DNA from: Chlamydiota bacterium
GTDB lineage: Bacteria > Chlamydiota > Chlamydiia > Chlamydiales > Rhabdochlamydiaceae
Assembly: GCA_011065225.1 (NCBI GenBank)
Contig: JAAKFC010000054.1
Span: forward strand, 1 to 8,495
DNA length: 8,495 nucleotides
Direction: 5' to 3'
The notes under the pieces are model-generated. The model was given only the letters and a program-made list of their open reading frames with translations. It was not told the DNA's origin and searched no databases. The first letter of the stretch is position 1; each line of letters starts with the position of its first letter. Position numbers and translations under genes: made by a program. Shown here in pieces: positions 6,103 through 8,495 of this stretch.

Positions 6103-7469
6103 ACGAAAAATTCGATGTCATTGTGATTGGAAGTGGCCCAGGGGGTTATGTCGCCGCAATTCGCTGTGCGCAGTTGGGCATGAAAACTGCTTGCGTCGAA
6201 AAAGATCCTCTTGGAGGCACTTGCCTCAATGTGGGCTGTATTCCCTCTAAAGCCCTCCTTCATTCCACAGAGCTCTATTACAAATTGGATCACCATTTGC
6301 CGCAGCATGGAATCAATGTGGAAAAAGCAAGCTTTGATTTCGATAAAATGATGGAGCGCAAAAGAAACGTCGTCATCGGATTCAATGAGGGCATTGCCGC
6401 ACTTTTTAAGAAGAATAAAATCACTCATCTCAAAGGAACAGGCACCCTCAAATCGCCTACAATCGTTTCGGTCGATGGAAAAGAGGCTGAAGCTACCTAC
6501 ATCATCCTAGCCACTGGTTCAGAACCCATCGGCCTGCCTTTCCTTCCCATTGATGAGAAACGGGTAGTCACTTCGACTGGCGCCCTCGCCCTTGAACAAG
6601 TTCCCAAAAAACTGCTCGTGATAGGAGCAGGAGTGATTGGTGTCGAGCTTGGTTCTGTCTATAACCGCCTGGGATCGGAAGTCATCTTTATCGAATTTTT
6701 GCCCAAAATCTGTCCCACAATGGACGATACCATCTCCAACACCTTCCAAAAGATCCTTGAAAAACAGGGGATGGTCTTTCATCTCAACTCGAAGGTCACT
6801 GCTGCAGATATTGCTCCAGATAAAATCACTCTCACCGTAGGCGATCAGGTATTTGAGGGGGATGTCGTTCTCTGCAGCATCGGTCGGCGCCCCTACACCA
6901 AAGATCTTGGCCTTGAAAAAGCCGGCATTACCCCTACCGACAAAGGGTTCATTCCCATCAACGGACGTTTTCAAACAAGTGTTCCCAACATCTATGCCAT
7001 TGGAGACATTGTCGATGGCCCCATGCTGGCTCATAAAGCCTCTGAAGAGGGGGTCGCAGTTGCAGAAGTCATTTCTGGAGAAAATCCCTCCATTGAGTAC
7101 ATTGCCATTCCCAACGTTGTCTACACAGACCCAGAAGTTGCGACCGTAGGATTGACAGAGCACGAGGCAAAAGCCCTTGGCCTCACCATCAAAACAGGCT
7201 CTTTTCCCTTTGCAATCAATTCTCGCGCAAAATGCACTGGAGAAGAAGAGGGTCTTGTTAAGATCGTCTCCGATGCAAAAACCGATATACTCCTCGGCAT
7301 CCACATCGTAGGCACTCATGCCTCAGAAATCATCGCAGAGGCCGTTTTAGCCATCGAAAAGAAGGTAACGACACTCGATCTAGCCAATACCCCTCATGCG
7401 CATCCAACCTTTTCAGAGGCCGTCAAAGAAGCTGCCCTCGCTGTCCACAAAAGACCTATTCATCGTTAG
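6099..7469 (+). CDS. lpd: dihydrolipoyl dehydrogenase, E3
   Basis: E3 is an FAD enzyme that reoxidises the dihydrolipoyl arm of E2 and reduces NAD+. The 456-residue protein is full length. It shows the N-terminal FAD motif GSGPGG (11-16); the redox disulfide GGTCLNVGCIPSK with Cys42 and Cys47; a second nucleotide-binding fold with GAGVIGVELGS; the FAD-contacting YAIGDIVDGPMLAHKA; and the C-terminal HAHPTFSE with the catalytic pair His435 and Glu440. Its start overlaps the sucB stop as ATGA, and an AGGA lies 13 bases upstream, a weak site, so translation is probably coupled. As I recall, C. trachomatis keeps its lpdA away from sucAB, whereas here E3 is inside the operon. A separate E3 for pyruvate dehydrogenase may exist elsewhere, or this one may serve both complexes. 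The stop codon overlaps that of the converging Fe-S carrier gene. Confidence 0.96.
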   Translation: MNEKFDVIVIGSGPGGYVAAIRCAQLGMKTACVEKDPLGGTCLNVGCIPSKALLHSTELYYKLDHHLPQHGINVEKASFDFDKMMERKRNVVIGFNEGIAALFKKNKITHLKGTGTLKSPTIVSVDGKEAEATYIILATGSEPIGLPFLPIDEKRVVTSTGALALEQVPKKLLVIGAGVIGVELGSVYNRLGSEVIFIEFLPKICPTMDDTISNTFQKILEKQGMVFHLNSKVTAADIAPDKITLTVGDQVFEGDVVLCSIGRRPYTKDLGLEKAGITPTDKGFIPINGRFQTSVPNIYAIGDIVDGPMLAHKASEEGVAVAEVISGENPSIEYIAIPNVVYTDPEVATVGLTEHEAKALGLTIKTGSFPFAINSRAKCTGEEEGLVKIVSDAKTDILLGIHIVGTHASEIIAEAVLAIEKKVTTLDLANTPHAHPTFSEAVKEAALAVHKRPIHR

Positions 7470-8035
7470 TAAGATTGAGATTTCCCACAACCGCAAGAAC
7501 TCTTCGCATTCGGGTTGGTAATCTTGAAACCCGCATTATTGAGTCCATCGACATAGTCGATTTCACAACCAATCAAACGCCCTACAGCTCCTTTATTGAC
7601 AAAGATATTCACTCCGTTCGAGACAAAAGTCTGATCGTCCTCTTTTGCCTCTTTGGCAAAATCGAGGACATATTCAAAACCGCTGCAGCCCGCTGCCTTG
7701 TCTCCAAAGCTAAGGCCCCACTTCTCTTTGCCATCTTCTTTGAGAATCTGCTTGAATTTCTCAGCAGCTCGCTTGGTGAGATTGATCGATTGGAGGTCGA
7801 TCTCTTCCTTGAGAATTCCATTGAGATTTCTCACTAGCTTGTCGATTTGCTCCTCAGAATAGCCATGGCCCAGCATCCCGGCTTCGAGAGTCTCCCAAGT
7901 CGCTGCTTGGCAGCCCACGCAATGGAGACCGGTATTGGTCAGTTCTTGGGCCAGCTTTTGGGCCTTTTGGGGGAATTTTGCGAAAATGTTCTCAATGGTC
8001 ATTTCGCGTGAAATGTTCTTAACCTCTTCAGTCAT
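7466..8035 (-). CDS. fusion: DUF1858-like CxxC domain + A-type Fe-S carrier (IscA/ErpA/HesB)
   Basis: The 189 residues carry two domains. The C-terminal half (about 84-189) is an A-type iron-sulfur carrier with the three expected cysteines: Cys117 in AAGCSGFEY, and Cys181 and Cys183 in SCGCGKS. Such proteins hold and deliver [2Fe-2S] or [4Fe-4S] clusters to target enzymes. The N-terminal half (about 10-75) resembles the small DUF1858 / hybrid-cluster-associated redox domain: MTIENIFAKFPQ, then GLHCVGC (Cys39, Cys42), WETLEAG and HGYSEEQI. Ordinary A-type carriers are about 105-120 residues and lack this part. It follows the ferredoxin gene after 11 bases, with a strong GAGGT site (8044-8048) that overlaps the ferredoxin stop. 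The pair looks like an Fe-S biogenesis operon. The exact client and whether it acts like IscA or ErpA cannot be told from sequence. Confidence 0.88.
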   Translation of the reverse strand: MTEEVKNISREMTIENIFAKFPQKAQKLAQELTNTGLHCVGCQAATWETLEAGMLGHGYSEEQIDKLVRNLNGILKEEIDLQSINLTKRAAEKFKQILKEDGKEKWGLSFGDKAAGCSGFEYVLDFAKEAKEDDQTFVSNGVNIFVNKGAVGRLIGCEIDYVDGLNNAGFKITNPNAKSSCGCGKSQSY

Positions 8036-8043
8036 AATTCTTT

Positions 8044-8048
8044 ACCTC
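8044..8048 (-). promoter_or_regulatory. ribosome binding site of the Fe-S carrier gene
   Basis: On the minus strand GAGGT lies 8 bases before the ATG at 8035. It shares bases with the ferredoxin TGA (8047-8049). This fixes the start and suggests coupled translation of the two genes. Confidence 0.75.
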
Positions 8049-8310
8049 AAAACTTAATTTTTACGGTATCGCCCTTCAGCTTGCACTGGCAGGCGAGTCG
8101 CTCATTATCCATGTCTCCTAGGAAATCCTCTTCTTCTTGGGTGAATTCCGAGAGGTTTTCCATCCCCTCCACTACCTCGATCACACAAGTCCCACAAATC
8201 CCTTCTGTACAGGCAAAGGGGATCCCTGCTTCCTCACAGATCTCAGCAATCGGACTTCCATCCTCGAGCTTGTGCTGCTCGCTTGTATCATCAAAAATCA
8301 GCTTTCCCAT
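8047..8310 (-). CDS. [2Fe-2S] ferredoxin, plant/adrenodoxin-like fold
   Basis: This small acidic protein has 87 residues from the ATG at 8310. It carries the [2Fe-2S] ligand pattern CTEGICGTC (Cys34, Cys39, Cys42) and a distal Cys74 in RLACQC, followed by one further cysteine. It begins MGKLIFDD, as many ferredoxins of this class do, and ends TVKIKF. Its role is one-electron transfer in the cytoplasm. Given the Fe-S carrier directly downstream, supply of electrons for cluster assembly is a reasonable inference; other partners are possible. C. trachomatis has a ferredoxin gene (CT059) close to sucAB, which supports orthology. An in-frame TTG at 8322 would add four residues, but it lacks a ribosome binding site and falls within a possible -10 element, so I chose ATG. 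Confidence 0.93.
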   Translation of the reverse strand: MGKLIFDDTSEQHKLEDGSPIAEICEEAGIPFACTEGICGTCVIEVVEGMENLSEFTQEEEDFLGDMDNERLACQCKLKGDTVKIKF

Positions 8311-8321
8311 AGGAATTTTCA

Positions 8322-8350
8322 ATAGTACCGAAAAAAATCAAAAAAAACAA
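8322..8350 (-). promoter_or_regulatory. possible promoter of the ferredoxin/Fe-S carrier operon
   Basis: On the minus strand TTGTTT (8345-8350) and TACTAT (8322-8327) are separated by 17 bp. The matches to sigma70 are only partial (3 and 4 of 6). If real, transcription would start a few bases before the ATG at 8310, which has no Shine-Dalgarno. The surrounding DNA (8323-8360) is A-rich on the plus strand. Confidence 0.25.
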
Positions 8351-8403
8351 GAAATCTCAATTCCTTATTAACAACCCAAGTTGCTACCCATTATTCCTCT
8401 ATG

Positions 8404-8493
8404 CTATCTACGCTGTCTACCTACTGCGCTTTGCTCGTCGCCCATATGTAAACATATGGCCTTCCTCTCAAATCTTGTATCTAAACAGCTCGC
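8404..8493 (-). other. unassigned reading frame at the right edge
   Basis: On the minus strand a frame is open from the right edge to a TAG at 8404-8406, about 29 codons, containing CLDTRFERKAICLHMGDEQS. It has no start in the window, apart from an internal ATG, and matches no family I can name. It could be the end of a gene, a fragment, or part of a dispersed repeat. This stretch is less AT-rich than the intergenic DNA beside the ferredoxin gene. Confidence 0.15.
8442..8459. repeat. inverted repeat CCATATGT-AA-ACATATGG
   Basis: Two perfect 8-bp arms flank a 2-bp centre. Neither side is followed by a T-run, so it is not a typical terminator. It may be a protein-binding site or the tip of a repeated element. 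Just upstream, 8403-8420 is an imperfect tandem 9-bp repeat (GCTATCTAC, GCTGTCTAC). Confidence 0.6.
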
Positions 8494-8495
8494 TA

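Noticed and set aside
6519..7319. 266-codon open frame antisense to lpd
   Set aside because: It lies wholly within lpd, whose motifs are complete. The antisense translation has no recognisable motif, ribosome site or operon context; long antisense frames often arise from codon bias.
8442..8459. Rho-independent terminator
   Set aside because: The stem is AT-rich with a 2-base loop, and no T-run follows on either strand.

Overview
The window most likely comes from a member of the Chlamydiota, probably an environmental (Parachlamydia-like) lineage. The gene order is the main reason: a HemW-type radical SAM gene and a small coiled-coil protein lie divergent from sucA-sucB, with a plant-type [2Fe-2S] ferredoxin nearby. 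From memory this resembles Chlamydia trachomatis CT052 (hemN_1), CT053, CT054 (sucA), CT055 (sucB) and CT059 (ferredoxin). The short SucB, the AT-rich intergenic DNA and an ankyrin-repeat gene fit the same picture. The phylum call is inference from synteny and protein character; no search was run.

Layout, left to right. (1) 1-326, minus strand: the N-terminal part of an ankyrin-repeat protein whose 3' end leaves the window. (2) 427-1985, minus strand: a two-gene operon, in transcription order a CT053-like coiled-coil protein and then hemW, overlapping by 7 bp. (3) 1986-2239: a divergent regulatory region with two inverted repeats built from the same TTACC/GGTAA half-sites. (4) 2240-7469, plus strand: a compact sucA-sucB-lpd operon joined by two ATGA overlaps. 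(5) 7466-8310, minus strand: a ferredoxin followed by a fusion of a DUF1858-like CxxC domain to an A-type Fe-S carrier; its stop codon overlaps the lpd stop. (6) 8311-8495: AT-rich upstream DNA, then about 110 bp with a near-perfect inverted repeat and an unassigned edge reading frame.

How the genes work together. sucA, sucB and lpd encode E1, E2 and E3 of the 2-oxoglutarate dehydrogenase complex, which makes succinyl-CoA and NADH. All catalytic motifs are present, so the window can supply the whole complex. SucB has no visible peripheral subunit-binding domain. The flanking genes are concerned with Fe-S clusters and heme: ferredoxin, A-type carrier and HemW heme chaperone. Around the core, the ankyrin gene and the last 110 bp look like accessory DNA.

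The main points for a second look are: the SucB architecture; the IscA-DUF1858 fusion; an A6G9 homopolymer inside sucA; the paired inverted repeats between the divergent operons; the uncertain sucA start; and the recently duplicated ankyrin unit. I found no CRISPR array, tRNA, rRNA or insertion sequence.
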